Assembly (NCBI GenBank): GCA_017893485.1
Contig: CM030358.1
Span: 147,876,363 to 147,940,362 of the forward strand
Direction of reading: 5' to 3'
DNA length: 64,000 nt
Source of the DNA: Hemerocallis citrina
Lineage: Eukaryota; Streptophyta; Magnoliopsida; Asparagales; Asphodelaceae
Below the pieces are notes generated by a model that was not told the DNA's origin, did not search any database, and was given only the letters and a program-made list of their open reading frames with translations. How positions within the stretch are numbered: position 1 is the first letter of the stretch; every line of letters begins with the position of its first letter. Shown here one piece after another: positions 41,828 to 53,100 of the stretch. A program made the position numbers and the translations under genes.

Positions 41828-42840
41828 TGGCTGCAACAGCAAGAAGAGTGCGAATAGTAGTCATCTGTGCAACAGGAGCAAAGGTCTCATCATAATCAAT
41901 GTCATGCTCCTGAGTAAATCCTCGGGCTACTAGATGAGCCTTGTGCCGCTTAATAGATCCATCAGGTTGATATTGGACCTTGAAGATCCACTTGCAGCTA
42001 ATAGGCTGAACGCACTCTGACAGAGGAACAACATCCCAAGTACCAGTCTGATCAAATGCATGAAATTCCTCTGCAATAGCTTTACTCCATTCAGGATATT
42101 GAATTGCGTCTTGATAGGTTATGGGCTCACGTGTAGAGTGTATAGCAGTGATACATGCATGAAACTGTGGTGAATAGGAAGCTAGGGTGGCTAAACCAAA
42201 CTGGTCAGAAGGACCAGTGACATCAGGTGTACAACGTGCCGGAGGAATACCATAAGTGGAATGGGTAGACTGTCGAAGAGGTGGTGGACTAACAGGGTGT
42301 AGGGGTAAGGACGGTGGAGAAGGTGCATGTGTCGGTGGGGAAGTAGATGGGATGGGTGCTGGCTGCTGTGGGGATGCATGTGGTGTTTCGATAGGGGGAA
42401 CAATATGTGTAAGGACAGCAAGAGATGTGAATGGAACCAGAGGAGTGGGATCAAAAGGAATGCGGAAAGATAAAGTCGGGGGGCTAGCAACAACTGGGGA
42501 ATCGAGAAATTTAGTATCCTCGGGGGGGGGGGGGGGGGGTCAGGTAGTAAGGGGAGTCATCCATAAAGGATACATATCGAGAAATGCGAACACGACCCGC
42601 TGATGGATCAAAATAATGATAACCTTTGTATTCAGGACTGAGACCTAGGTGAACGCACTTAGCAGCACGAGTAGAGAGCTTCGTACGCTCAGTAGGAGGG
42701 AGAAGGACATAACAGGTGCACCCAAAAGTACGAAGCATACTGTAGTCGGGAGGTGAATGATAAAGAGCCTCATAAGGCGTCGTACCAGCTAAGGCAGACG
42801 AGGGAGTAATATTGATGAGACTAACAGAGGTCATGATAGT
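41828..42840 (-). pseudogene. Copia RT N-terminus and integrase C-terminus
   Basis: From the right: MTSVSLINITPSSAL, GTTPYEALYHSPP and FGCTCYVLLPP (integrase C-terminal region, 42511-42834); a Pro/His-rich linker; then SKAIAEEFHAFDQTGTW, GCKWIF-like and DETFAPVAQMTTIRTLLAVA (start of RT) up to the solo LTR. A run of 18 G at 42522-42539 breaks the frame. Confidence 0.85.
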
Positions 42841-43592
42841 TTCAGCCTAGAAAGAACGATGAGCGGAATAGGAGAGTAAAAGAGCGCGAGCCATCTCAAG
42901 GATGTGACAATGCTTGCGTTCAGCTACACCATTATGTTCATGTGTGTGAGGGCAGGATTGCTGAAAAAGGGTACCGTGAGACTGAAGGATCGATCTCATA
43001 GTGGTGGAAGTGTACTCACGTGCACCGTCCGATCGAAATTCTTAATGAGCACACCGAAATGAGTGTGAATCATAATTGTAAAGAACCAGTAAATATCAAG
43101 TATCTCAGATCGCTGAGGCATAAGAAAAACTCATGTATGTCTAGGGAAGTCATCGATGAAGGAAACATAATAGAAATAGCCTTTCCATAAAGGTACGATA
43201 GAGGGTCCTCATACATCAGAATGAACAAGTTGAAAAGGGTGAGTGCTTTCAGAAGTTCTTTTGTGAATAAAAGGTAGGGCAATGTGTTTGGCCAAATGAC
43301 AACCATGACAATCAGATAAATGTTTAAAAGTGAGAGAACCAAGAGCACCACTGCGAGTTATAGTCTGGAGTCGTGATGCGCTAATATGACTTAAGCATCT
43401 GTGCCACAGATCAGCATAAAAAAAAATACCGGCAAAACTAGAAGGAGAGTGATGTGCACGAAGAAAATCTAGATAATAAAGACGACCTTGACGACTAGCA
43501 TGCCCAAATTCCTCACCGGTGGAGGAATCAGTAATAGAACAACCTAAATAGTCAAAAGTAACGACAAGACCACTATCACCACTATCACACAA
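42841..43592 (-). pseudogene. Copia GAG-pre-integrase and integrase core
   Basis: Reads ADLWHRCLSHISASRL and CHGCHLAKH (zinc-binding part), then HPFQLVHSDV, and HEHNGVAERKH near 42930. A TAG at 42847-42849 replaces the Trp usual in SFWAEA-type motifs, and frame changes occur near 43070-43210. Confidence 0.85.
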
Positions 43593-43612
43593 TGCACTAA
43601 TAGAAATAAGGT

Positions 43613-43830
43613 TTATTGATAAATGAGGAGCATAGAGAACATATGGTAATGTGAGAGTGGGAAAGTTAATCGTCCCTGAGTGTGTAATAAGAAGTGGTGA
43701 GCCATCAGCTGTGTGTAGAAATGGAGAGTGAGAGGGAAGTGTTGTGTAGGTGGTGAACAGTGTCTGATTACTAGTGAGATGATGTGATGCACCAAAATCT
43801 AAAATCTAGAACAAATTCATACCGGGAGTG
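43613..43830 (-). pseudogene. Copia protease
   Basis: The active-site segment reads ILDFGASHHLTS where the family has DSG. An upstream TAG at 43806-43808 stands where a Trp is usual. Followed by GTINFPTLTLPYVLYAPHL in shifted frames. Inactive. Confidence 0.75.
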
Positions 43831-44557
43831 ACAGAAAGTGCAGGAGCAGAGGAGCCAGCATTGATAGACTAACTCATGAGCTGTAGTTCCAGCTGAGTAA
43901 GGCATTGCTGAAGATTAGCCTAATCAGCAGGAGACGGCAAGGCCGAAGTGACGGGCATGGCCGAGAATGTGAGGGAAGAAGCATTGCAAGGAGAGATATG
44001 ACTAGCGCTGCTGTGACTGAGAGCACTATATGGAGGGAGATGTTGCTGGTGTCTGGATCGGGGTAGGGAGTAGGGCGGTGCTACAGGTTTGGAGTTGTGA
44101 GCAGGATGGGGAAGAGGAGTCGACGAGGGTTTTCAGGTGTTTTAGGTGGTCGGGGATTGGAGGTCAACGGGAATTGGAGGGAGAGGGGAGGTTGTCGATG
44201 AGGAAGCAGGGGATTGCCGACGAGAAAGAAGACGGGAGGTTGTCGACGAGGTTGCTGTTAACGAAGAGGAAGCAGGAGTTTAGCGGGTGTTTTGGGTGGT
44301 CGGGGATTGGAGGTCGATGGAGAGAGGGGGGAGGTTGCCGACGAGGAAGCAGAGGATTGCCAACGAGGAAGAAGACGGGAGGTTGTCGACAAGGTTTCTG
44401 TTAACGAAGAGAAAGCAAGATTTTTTTTTAAAAAAATCTTGGCTGTTGGAATTTTAGAATTTTGGGAAGAAATTTGTATAACTTGGCTGTTGGAATTTGA
44501 GAATTTTTGATGAGGAAATTTAAGAACAAAAAATTTGGATAATTGGCTCTGATATCA
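43831..44557 (-). pseudogene. Copia gag region, badly decayed
   Basis: Expected position of gag, between the protease and the primer site (44545-44557). No convincing gag motif is left. Internal direct repeats (two GTCGACGAGG-type blocks at 44120-44230 and 44290-44400) suggest local duplication of about 170 bp. Confidence 0.45.
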
Positions 44558-44697
44558 TGTTAAGATAAATTAGATAGATAAAAACAATACTGAATATTGA
44601 ATTGAGTTCAACCAAGTACAATACCACCTATATATTGGAGGAGAACAAATATCAAAACAACTCTACAACCAATATGGGACTATAATAATATCTAACA
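44558..44697 (-). repeat. Copia 5' LTR (140 bp)
   Basis: Matches 27755-27894 along its whole length. Inside it the primer site TGATATCAGAGCC. Confidence 0.92.
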
Positions 44698-44702
44698 GAC
44701 TT

Positions 44703-45030
44703 AAAGAGGTTGTATCATAATACCTAGTATTGTAATCACGTGTGATTGTTTTTAAGATGGTGTGTTACAAATAATGTGAACTCCTAGAGTTTGGAACATC
44801 AGGCAATTATTTGTCAGGCTTCAACTAAAAAAATGGAAAAAGGGAAGAAGGAAAAATTTATGAATCCTATAATGCAATAAAACATAGCGATGAAGTTAAG
44901 GAGACATATCAAAGAGAGTTTCACATTTTCACTATGATATTTTGGATATCTAGTGCTCTTATTATCTTCAGATGGTTCGGGGCAGTCATGTTCCACTTTT
45001 TTTTGACAGAAAAAGAAACTTTCAAGAATA
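44703..45030. other. Short spacer, nothing recognised
   Basis: Host or older repeat sequence between the copia target duplication and the LINE 3' end. Confidence 0.5.
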
Positions 45031-45639
45031 GACACAATTTATTTTTTTTTATTTTTTTGAAAAATAAGGTGGAATATATCCACTTTGTTTATTAAAGATG
45101 TTATAACGAAACAACCCAGAGAAACTGGACAAAAAATAATGTACAAAAAACAGAGCAAACAAAATGTATGAAAGTAATAAACCTCCAACAACCCTAGAAG
45201 GGTAAGCACTAAATTAATGCAAGAAAAGTAGAAACAACAACATCAAAAACTCCAATCACCCTGGGGGTGGGCACTAGACAATGGTTGGCCCAATCTCAAT
45301 CTCCTCAACATCATATTCCTGCTGAGGGAATGCCTCGTTGATGCGATGTATGGCGCCCGCCGCTGCTCCCTCTGCCCAAAAGAAAATCAGATGCCTGATT
45401 TGAGTAAGCTTTCCATGAATATACGAAATAGAAGAACAGAAATACAAGTTGTTCATGTCTAGCTAGAGGACCCAAATTGTTGTGGCAATCGCAATGTACC
45501 ATATTTCTTTCATATTATGTCTCCCTCTCTCGCAAAAGTGTGTCCTATCCATTTGTCGTGAAAGGAGGTAGGGTAAGTGACATTGACACCAAGAGCACGA
45601 AGCACATCGAGCACGAAGCACATCGTGCTAAAAAGCTTT

Positions 45640-45720
45640 GCTTACGTGGCATTCGAGGAACAGGTGCTCTTTTGTTTCTGTGTGTGAGTTGCAGAAGCCA
45701 CAAGTCATTGTGATATGTAG
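45640..45720 (-). pseudogene. LINE C-terminal zinc-binding domain (zf-RVT)
   Basis: Reads TCGFCNSHTETKEHLFLEC, the CxxC...H...C pattern at the end of plant LINE ORF2. Confidence 0.75.
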
Positions 45721-46354
45721 TTAACATTTAGCAAGGTTTTCGTGCATTATAATAGCGTCATTGAGAACGAGCCATAAGAATACTCGAATTTTGAGTGGGT
45801 TTTCGCCTTCCATACTACCGTTGACCAGGATGGTCTGCATCCACGAAAGTGGATTCTGGAGTATAGTGACCAGATCGAAAAACATCCTTTCTTCTATAAA
45901 TCCCAGGAACGGTTGTCTGGTCCCGAAGTACGTCTAACTGTGGATGCCATAATGTGTTGTTGTAGTTAACGTAGCCATGCAGTGAGCTGTGGGATGAGTT
46001 TTGGTCTGGGAATGGGGTTCTTGTCACTCCGTTTCCATGTCTTAGCCACTGTAAGGTGTGGTTGTGGGTATTTATTTTATAGGTTCGGGAAGACTGAGTT
46101 AAGTGTGTGTTCGCCACACCACCTATCCCACCAGAATATAGTTGACTGCCCATTCCCAATGAAGCTAGAGGTCCATGTGCTGAATGGATCATATGCCTTG
46201 GAAATCCCATTCCAAAACCAGGATGAGCGCCGCCCTACACAAAACCTATCCTGTCTAGATCCATTCCCCTTAAGGTATTTTTGGATCTACTCTTGCCAGC
46301 CTTTGCCATTGGAGTGAAAGATTTTCCACCACCACTTACCAAGTAGTGCCAAGT

Positions 46355-48285
46355 TCATATATTTGAGGTCGATAATACCCGTCCACCACGGGCTTTCCTC
46401 ATGCATGCCTTCTCCCAATGAATAAAATGATAGCCTCCTTTTGATGGGTCCGGTCCCTTCCAAAGAAAACAGTTATAGACCCCGTCGATTCTCTGGATCA
46501 CCCAACATGGGATCTCATAGAAGGACATGTAGTATGTAAGAAGGTTGGATAAGATTGCATTGATCAAGGTCGCTCTTCTGCCTAATGACAGGGACTTCCT
46601 TTTCCACCCAGTAAGTTCCACCTGGGTAGCCAATCAGATTTATTAAGTTTTCATGGTTATAGGGGGAGGCCTATGTATTTGATGGGAAAGTCATCCACCT
46701 TATAGTTAAGGGTGGATGTGTGGTCACATACCTCCTCATAAAATAGTGCGATAGGGATGATACTACTCTTATAGAAATTGACCCGCATACCCGACCAAAG
46801 CTCAATGCAGTAAGAATCCCTTTGAATGCAATTGTTTCTTCTATTAAGCCATTATCAAATAGAAGCGTATCGTTAGTGTATTAGAGGATGGAGCAACCCA
46901 TTATGTTCCATCCTTGCCCTACCGACATGATTCAACCTTTTTTCTACATTCGACATGCATGCCTCTCAATACCTCTGCAACGAGGGTAAAAACTAGTGGT
47001 GATATAGGATGTCCTTGTCGTAATCCTCTCTTGCACGAGAATGGGTTCCCCGCAGTTCTGTTCACCATGATGGATGTTCACTCATACAGAAGCATTGTTG
47101 GATCCACCTTATCCACTTGGTCCTAAAATCCATCCCCTGGAAAGCTTCGTAGACGCACTCCCATTCAACCGAGTCATAGGTTGTCTCAAGTATAACTTCA
47201 AGTGGTAGTTCTTGGAGTTAGAAGTGTGATAATTGTGTGTAATTTCCTCCGCAGAGGCAACGCAATCTAGGATACACCTACCGCTGATGAAGCCAATTTG
47301 TGTCTTCCCCACCAGTATGTTGATGACTTTGCTAAGTCTCATGGTAAAAATCTTGGTAATAATTTTGACCAAACAGTTGAGGAGGCAGAATGGTTTAAAA
47401 TCACCATCAGTTATAGTGCTCTCTCTTTTAGGGATGAGGACTACTTTGACGTGGTTCAGGCATCACAGTTTGAGTTGGTGGGTGTAGAATTCATTCCCAA
47501 TGGCCATCAGGTCATCTTTAATGTTGTCACCAAATAAGTGATAAAAAATTATTAGGAATCCATCTAGACCTGACACTTTGTTGTTACCTAGTTGTGAGAC
47601 GTCTTTGACCTTTTCTACGCTGAAAGGGTCCTCCATATGCTTTAGGAATGCCACCAGGTCTGGTTCAGGCACCGTCCAAAAGTCATTCTTATGGGGGATT
47701 CGGAAGTCGTGTTTTTGTCTAAGTATACTTGTTTGTAATACTCTTGGAAGGTGAGTCAGTTAGGGCCATTCTCCTGTAGGGTGTCAATCTGTATCAATGG
47801 ATAGGATCATGTTCGTTCTTCTGTTTGGACTTGCTACTCGATGGAAGAACGCAATGTTCGCAAGACCCTTCTTGAGCCACTGAATGTGAGTTCTTTGCTA
47901 TCATTTGATTTCCTGAAGCTTGTATATGCATACAGTGTCATCTCTTAAAGCCAAAAAAGGTTGTGTGTTATACCTAAGATAGGTCTCTTGACTCCTCCAT
48001 CATTTCAGGGACATCGTTATTGACTAGGATAGCCTTCTTAGTCCTCCATAAAGATGCAAACCATTGTCGATTCCAGTTCCTAAGTCTGGATCAAAGGTGT
48101 CTAATCTTCTCATTATAGATTGCCGCAACTTGTGTTTCTCTGGTGGGAATGTCCCAATTCTCTCTCATCATGTGGTGAAAACCCTCAACCTCTAGCCAAG
48201 CTCTCTCAAAGCAGAACTTCCTAGGTGGTTTATGCGATGGGTCTCTTGTGGAAAGGAGGATGGGGGGCATACCAAGCTCGAGGTA
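46355..48285 (-). pseudogene. LINE reverse transcriptase region
   Basis: Fragments in three frames: LGNNKVSGLDGFLIIFYHLF (47560-47640), MRLSKVINILVGKTQIGFIS with GRCILD (47270-47340), the FLWKG and SLSLGRRATLINAILSNLLT segments (46400-46620). The catalytic FADD-type motif is not clear. Non-functional. Confidence 0.85.
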
Positions 48286-50918
48286 CTTGATTCAAATTGT
48301 ATAATGCTTTATCAATAATGACATATTCAATTTAGTATGTATCAATATGCCAATCACATATATAACATTTAATATATAAACGATCATAACAATAATTAAA
48401 ATCATTATCATGTTATTGTTCAAAACTCTCCCCCTTTTGCCTTATATTAATAAGGGGCACAAAATTAAATAAAAAATTAGTCGGTGAAAATCAGCCTTTT
48501 GCACAACGTGTAGTAAAATAGTTATTTCTTTTTGTACATAGCTCTAAATGGACTGAAACCAATTTTATTTAAAATATATTTTTAATCTCTTACAAAAAAT
48601 ACCTTATTTGACTAATTTAGTAAAGAAATGAGAGAGACTTTAGCCTAAAAAAAATCAAAAAATTGCATATTTCAATCAAATAAAAATTAGATATTAAGAA
48701 ACTTTTTGTCCAGTTTGACATCAATTACATTCTGAAAAGTAGCTTGTCAAATATAGATCAGTTAGAAAGACATATTTAGAGAAAATATAGTATACAAATA
48801 TGATTAAAATCCTCTATTTGTTTGAATACAAATATAGTTTTGATATATTTAGAAATCCATTAAATTCAAACTGATTCCAAATAATGCAAAACTCCATAAG
48901 AGATCAAAATAAGAATATAGGACAAATAAAGGTCACTAAATCAAGTGGCTTGAAAATTAATAGTAATTCGAAATGAAAATATTAATCAAAGTTTAAGCAT
49001 GATAATAAAGCATGATTTGAAAAAGACATGATAAAAGAAAACAGAGTTTACAAAAGTATAAACATATGTGGATATAATTTGCTCCTAATACGCAAAGCGA
49101 TATAACATAAATGCGCCGAAGATGAATTAATTAAAAATGGAGGATGGTCTATAATTTTTACCTTAATCATTGTTACCCGACAATCACTTCTTAATAGGGT
49201 TGCAAGGAATTTGCTATTTATCATTAACAACCACTATTAATATGTCATCTTTCTTCAAAAATCAATTCATGTTGCACATCTATCAATATGAGTAGATGCG
49301 ACTTTTGGTATCCAAGTTTATGTGTCACCTGCACCGTTAGTCTTTTCTAACGTACCCAAATAAAGTTAATATTCATTTTCAAAGCACAGTTATATGAAAT
49401 ATGTCATAGTCTACAACAGTAACTGCAGGTAATATGATTATGTCTTGGTTCATATACATTTGAATAATTATGCATACGAGTATGAGAAGATTGCTTAGAA
49501 ATTTGACATCTTGGTGAATTGTTGTAACCAAGTCATCTTTTATCATAGGCCGTCCTTAATTGCTTTGTCATAAAATAAGTGGCCCCTTCTTAATATTTTT
49601 TAATAGTTGCTTTGAGCTCAATTATTTTGCGGAAAAGCTTTTTTCTTATACCATCATTATCTTCGGTATTCCAACGAAGATTGTCGAGTGCACTATCAAG
49701 TTGTCTATTTTATTCAAGGGCTTTTTCACAACCTTCTACAAATTCATCAAACATTTTTTTGCAATCATCATGTTCAGTAGTTAGCTTAGCAATATGAAGT
49801 CTTCTCATGGGTCACTTCAGATTCTCATTATTTTTTGATAAGTTTTTTTAAAAAATTATTTTAAACGTTCATTCTTTCTACCAACAATCATGACGTTTTC
49901 TAATTGACTCAAGTTTTTCAATAACTAAATAATTCGCAATTTTCAATTTCTCTTTTTGGGCACTGCATGAATCATGTGATCCATTAAACATTTGTTAATA
50001 TTGTTTAAGTTCACGATTGACCTTTCTAGTATACTCCCTTAAATTTCAAGCAATTTCGTATAACTCATCATAAGTGCATTTTTCGACTACCTCTTCTTGA
50101 TTTGACGATTGCCCCTCATCATCTCCAAGATCCATAAAAGCTATTCCCATGTTTCTCGCTCATATTGGTCATCTTCATTATCGCTAAATCAGAGTCAGGC
50201 CAAGTTGCCTTCAATGCCTTGTTTTTGTAGTTTTATCTTGTATTATGTGATTTATTATTGTCTTGATTGATAGGGCAATTTGTACGCATGTCTCTAGTTT
50301 TTTTTTTTTTTTTGTATTTGTAGCATGCTTCGTCTTTGTTTTTGTCTCTCCCTCATTGATACCTGCCACATTTTTTGTTTTTTAAGAAACTTATTGAATT
50401 ATTCGTTTAGGAGCCTGATATCTTCGTCAAAGGCTTCGTTGTCTGAGTCCGAGTTTGAATGACGTAGTGCAGCAGCTTTTATGGTGATAGTCTTCTCATC
50501 AGTTTTGGGCACAATCTCAATATTCTGTCTATACTTTTTGTCTTGATCATCTCCATTTCGTTTGTTTTGAGTTTACCCTAAAAAGTGTAATAATCGAACC
50601 CATTTTCTTCGTGTGCTTTCTTCATGGCGACAGCTTTGATATCCCATTCAGTTGAGAGACAACTTATGATTTTTTCAACTTTTTTGGTCATCGTTCAATC
50701 CCTTGCCCAAAATTTAAAATTCTTGAACAATTATATCAAAGCGGGCCAACATATGATCTATACTGTCACCTGAAATCATGCGAAACATATAAACTTATTA
50801 TAACATAAAGTAACTTTAGCTTTTACATCCGAGGTGGTTCTCTCATAATGCATTTGCATGTTGTTTTACTTTCGTCTGCATCGCATTAGTTCTCCAGTGT
50901 TTAAGCCTTCATTTTAGT

Positions 50919-51090
50919 GGAGTCATAACTTTGGAGTTTGTGCATTCTTTAGTAAAAGTCCAGCTTTGATGAATGACTTCTTTCCATCACTAACAAGAAT
51001 ATCTATTTTATAGTGTAGTCATGGCTTTGGAGTTTGCATTCTTTAGTGAAAGTTCAATTTAGTGAAGGACTTCTTTCCATCACTAACAGA
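50919..51090. repeat. Imperfect tandem duplication, about 83 bp, in Sirevirus-like gag
   Basis: The segment GACTTCTTTCCATCACTAAC and the preceding ATTCTTTAGT...AGT region occur twice, from about 50925 and from about 51010. Confidence 0.7.
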
Positions 51091-51884
51091 TTTATATATT
51101 TAATTGATGCATACATTCCATATTTCTTCTCCAAGCATATGCAAAAAATGAGACGTACGAACCTTCCAAACATCATAGTATTTTCCATTCAAATAAGGTG
51201 AACATGTAATACTTGACCCATTGGAGTTGGATGACTTCGATGAGTACAAGTCATTGGGAGGAGAGATTTCAGCCATTGAACCTTTTACTCTAGCTTTTAA
51301 GCCAATAATGTTCACATGCTCTGTTACCACTATAAATCACCCTAGGTGGTGAGTTGCGCAAAGTAAGGAGATAGAATTAGAGAAATCAAATACAACAAAT
51401 AGGTGAGATGCAATGATTTAAGTGGTTGGGCCCTCAGGCTTAATCCACTACATCCTACTTACATCAATTCTTCATCGCAAGCGTTCCACTATACTTAAAC
51501 CCCATACAACGAGTTCTCGATAATCAGACCAAGATTCATATTACACCCACAACACTTCTATATGTAAGCCCCGTAAACCACCTTATCTGAAGCAAAAAGA
51601 AAGCGAAAAAGCAAAATCAACATTTTGACTAAGAAAACAATAAAAGCTCTCGTCTCTTGATCTTTGGCAAAGTGATAAGTTATGAAGTATAAGAGTCAAA
51701 AGAGATAAAAGAAGAAAAAAATACTATTAACCCCCCTTATATATATATAAGAAATTATAAAATTTATTTCCAAATGATAATATTCATTCCATTTTCGAAT
51801 CGACTGTAAATGTTGACAGTCTCTCATCAATTAATCTCGAGAAAGTTGAGAGAAATCGACGGTCGACCTCAACCAATTTCAACT

Positions 51885-51927
51885 TGGTTTGACGGTCGAC
51901 TGCGAAGCACAGTCGACCGTCAAACCA
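51885..51927. repeat. 18-bp perfect inverted repeat with 7-nt loop, GTCGAC core
   Basis: Arms TGGTTTGACGGTCGACTG (51885-51902) and its exact reverse complement (51910-51927), loop CGAAGCA. Additional GTCGAC/TCGAC units lie at 51860-51880 and 51930-51940. It lies in the presumed LTR of the Sirevirus-like element. Confidence 0.8.
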
Positions 51928-52259
51928 TGCGCTCGACTGTTAGTTTAGAAAAAAAGAATTTATCAGGGAATAAATAATGGGCTTATCATTTGTCAAGGAT
52001 CTATTTACATAATTATTCCACACAAATAAAGCAGTAAATAATCAGTGAAGATCTGGCGTCTTGAGGATCAATCACATCTTTCTTCTAGATGAATCTTTCC
52101 CAATATTTGCAATCCTTTATATTTGTGTGATTTTTTTCCTTTTACTTTGATTATGAAGATCTTGAGATCCATTTTGAATTTATTTCTATATTAGAATGTA
52201 AAGATCTTAGATGTAATAATTAGATACACATGTGCATATTTTGGACATAACAAACATAG

Positions 52260-53000
52260 AGTCAATAGGTTTGGGGAATGATCTGACAAGAAGGAGGATA
52301 ATTTGGACTCACAATCCAAGGAGACAAGGGTGCAGTCTAACTTTACAAGATCAGTGTTGCTTGCATATTTGACCAGATGAACAACCTATCTGATGCAGGG
52401 ATATCAGTAAGGTCTTGGTTCACCGAAACTATTAAACTTTTCTTTTTTAAGTCACTGCTTCCTCTACCCCTATGTTCGTAAGCAAAACGTATGATGTTAA
52501 AGTCACCTCTGATAAGCCATGGAGCTGGCCATCAGACTTGGATCGAATGAAGCTCCTCCCAAAATGAGATTCTTTCGGTGGAGTCAAGTGGGATATAAAC
52601 ACTGGTAACAACATGTGTCCAACCATCGTTGCAACGTCTAAGCAAGACGAAGATGGAGTGGATACCAATCCAGTCGTCCGTGCATTCGAATAAGTCTAGG
52701 TGGAAACCTATTGCAAAATCGCTTGAAGCGCCATTGGAATGTTTCAACTGCCATTCCTAGATTTTGTTCCCTCCAACTCGATAAAGTTTATAGGGGTTTT
52801 GGAGTTTGGTCGCTTGGATACCAACGTGTTCTGCTTTGGAAGAGCATATAGTGTCCCTAACCATGTCACGCTTACCTCTGGAGCCAAAAAGATAATTCAT
52901 TGGGGGGTGGGGAGGAGGGGATGGAGAGTTCTACGGTTGTCATCTGGGTCCAATCCTAGGCTAGCTTTGTCACATTCCCAGCCCCGAATCTTATTCAGGA
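52260..53000 (-). pseudogene. LINE endonuclease region
   Basis: Fragments in two frames: DTICSSKAEHVGIQ-type start (52830-52870), then WTHVVTSVYIPLDSTERISF (52560-52620), WLIRGDFNIIRFAYEHRG (52470-52520), and FLSDHSPNLLTL near the interruption. These are the APE-type endonuclease motifs of plant L1 elements. Inactive. Confidence 0.75.
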
Positions 53001-53100
53001 GAAGAGAGATGCGGTTCAGGTCCTCGTCAATAGCTAAATGGCAAACTCTTGCTAGACGTCAGATTCAGGCATACAAGTAAAACAAATGCTAAAATTTTCA

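Larger units (their letters stand above)
27755..44697 (-). mobile_element. Ty1/copia element with 140-bp LTRs, entered by two gypsy insertions
   Basis: LTRs 27755-27894 and 44558-44697 (140 bp each, starting TGTTAAGATAAAT on the plus strand). Target duplication GACTT at 27750-27754 and 44698-44702. On the minus strand a primer site TGATATCAGAGCC follows the right LTR and a polypurine tract GAGTGGGGG precedes the left one. Coding fragments appear in order gag, protease, integrase, RT, RNase H from right to left. The gypsy element 28185-40055 splits RNase H and the solo LTR 41006-41822 splits RT. Several stops and frameshifts make it inactive. Confidence 0.93.
48290..52252 (-). mobile_element. 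Sirevirus-like copia element, degenerate
   Basis: A likely 5' LTR starts (minus) TGTTATGTCCAAAATATGC at 52252 and runs to about 51335. A primer site GTGGTAACAGAGC follows at 51321-51333. The gag start contains SSITCSPYLNGKYYDVWKVR (51170-51230), then HMLARFDIIVQEF near 50740, a worn zinc knuckle (CYKYK...NCP) near 50280, and an acidic Ser/Asp segment near 50180. A purine run (AAAAGGGGGAGAG) at 48430-48445 could be the polypurine tract. Pol is missing. Left boundary uncertain. Confidence 0.55.
45031..53100 (-). mobile_element. L1-type LINE, decayed, interrupted by a Sirevirus-like element
   Basis: The minus-strand order is endonuclease (53000-52260), interruption (52252 to about 48290), RT (48285-46355) and C-terminal zinc finger (about 45700), ending in an A-rich tail (T-run at 45040-45057 on the plus strand). 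Frames are broken many times. 5' end uncertain; target duplication not found. Confidence 0.8.

Noticed and set aside
44030..44510. Plus-strand frames of 124 and 72 codons
   Set aside because: They run against the decayed copia gag region, arise from local duplication of a GA-rich block and show no domain.
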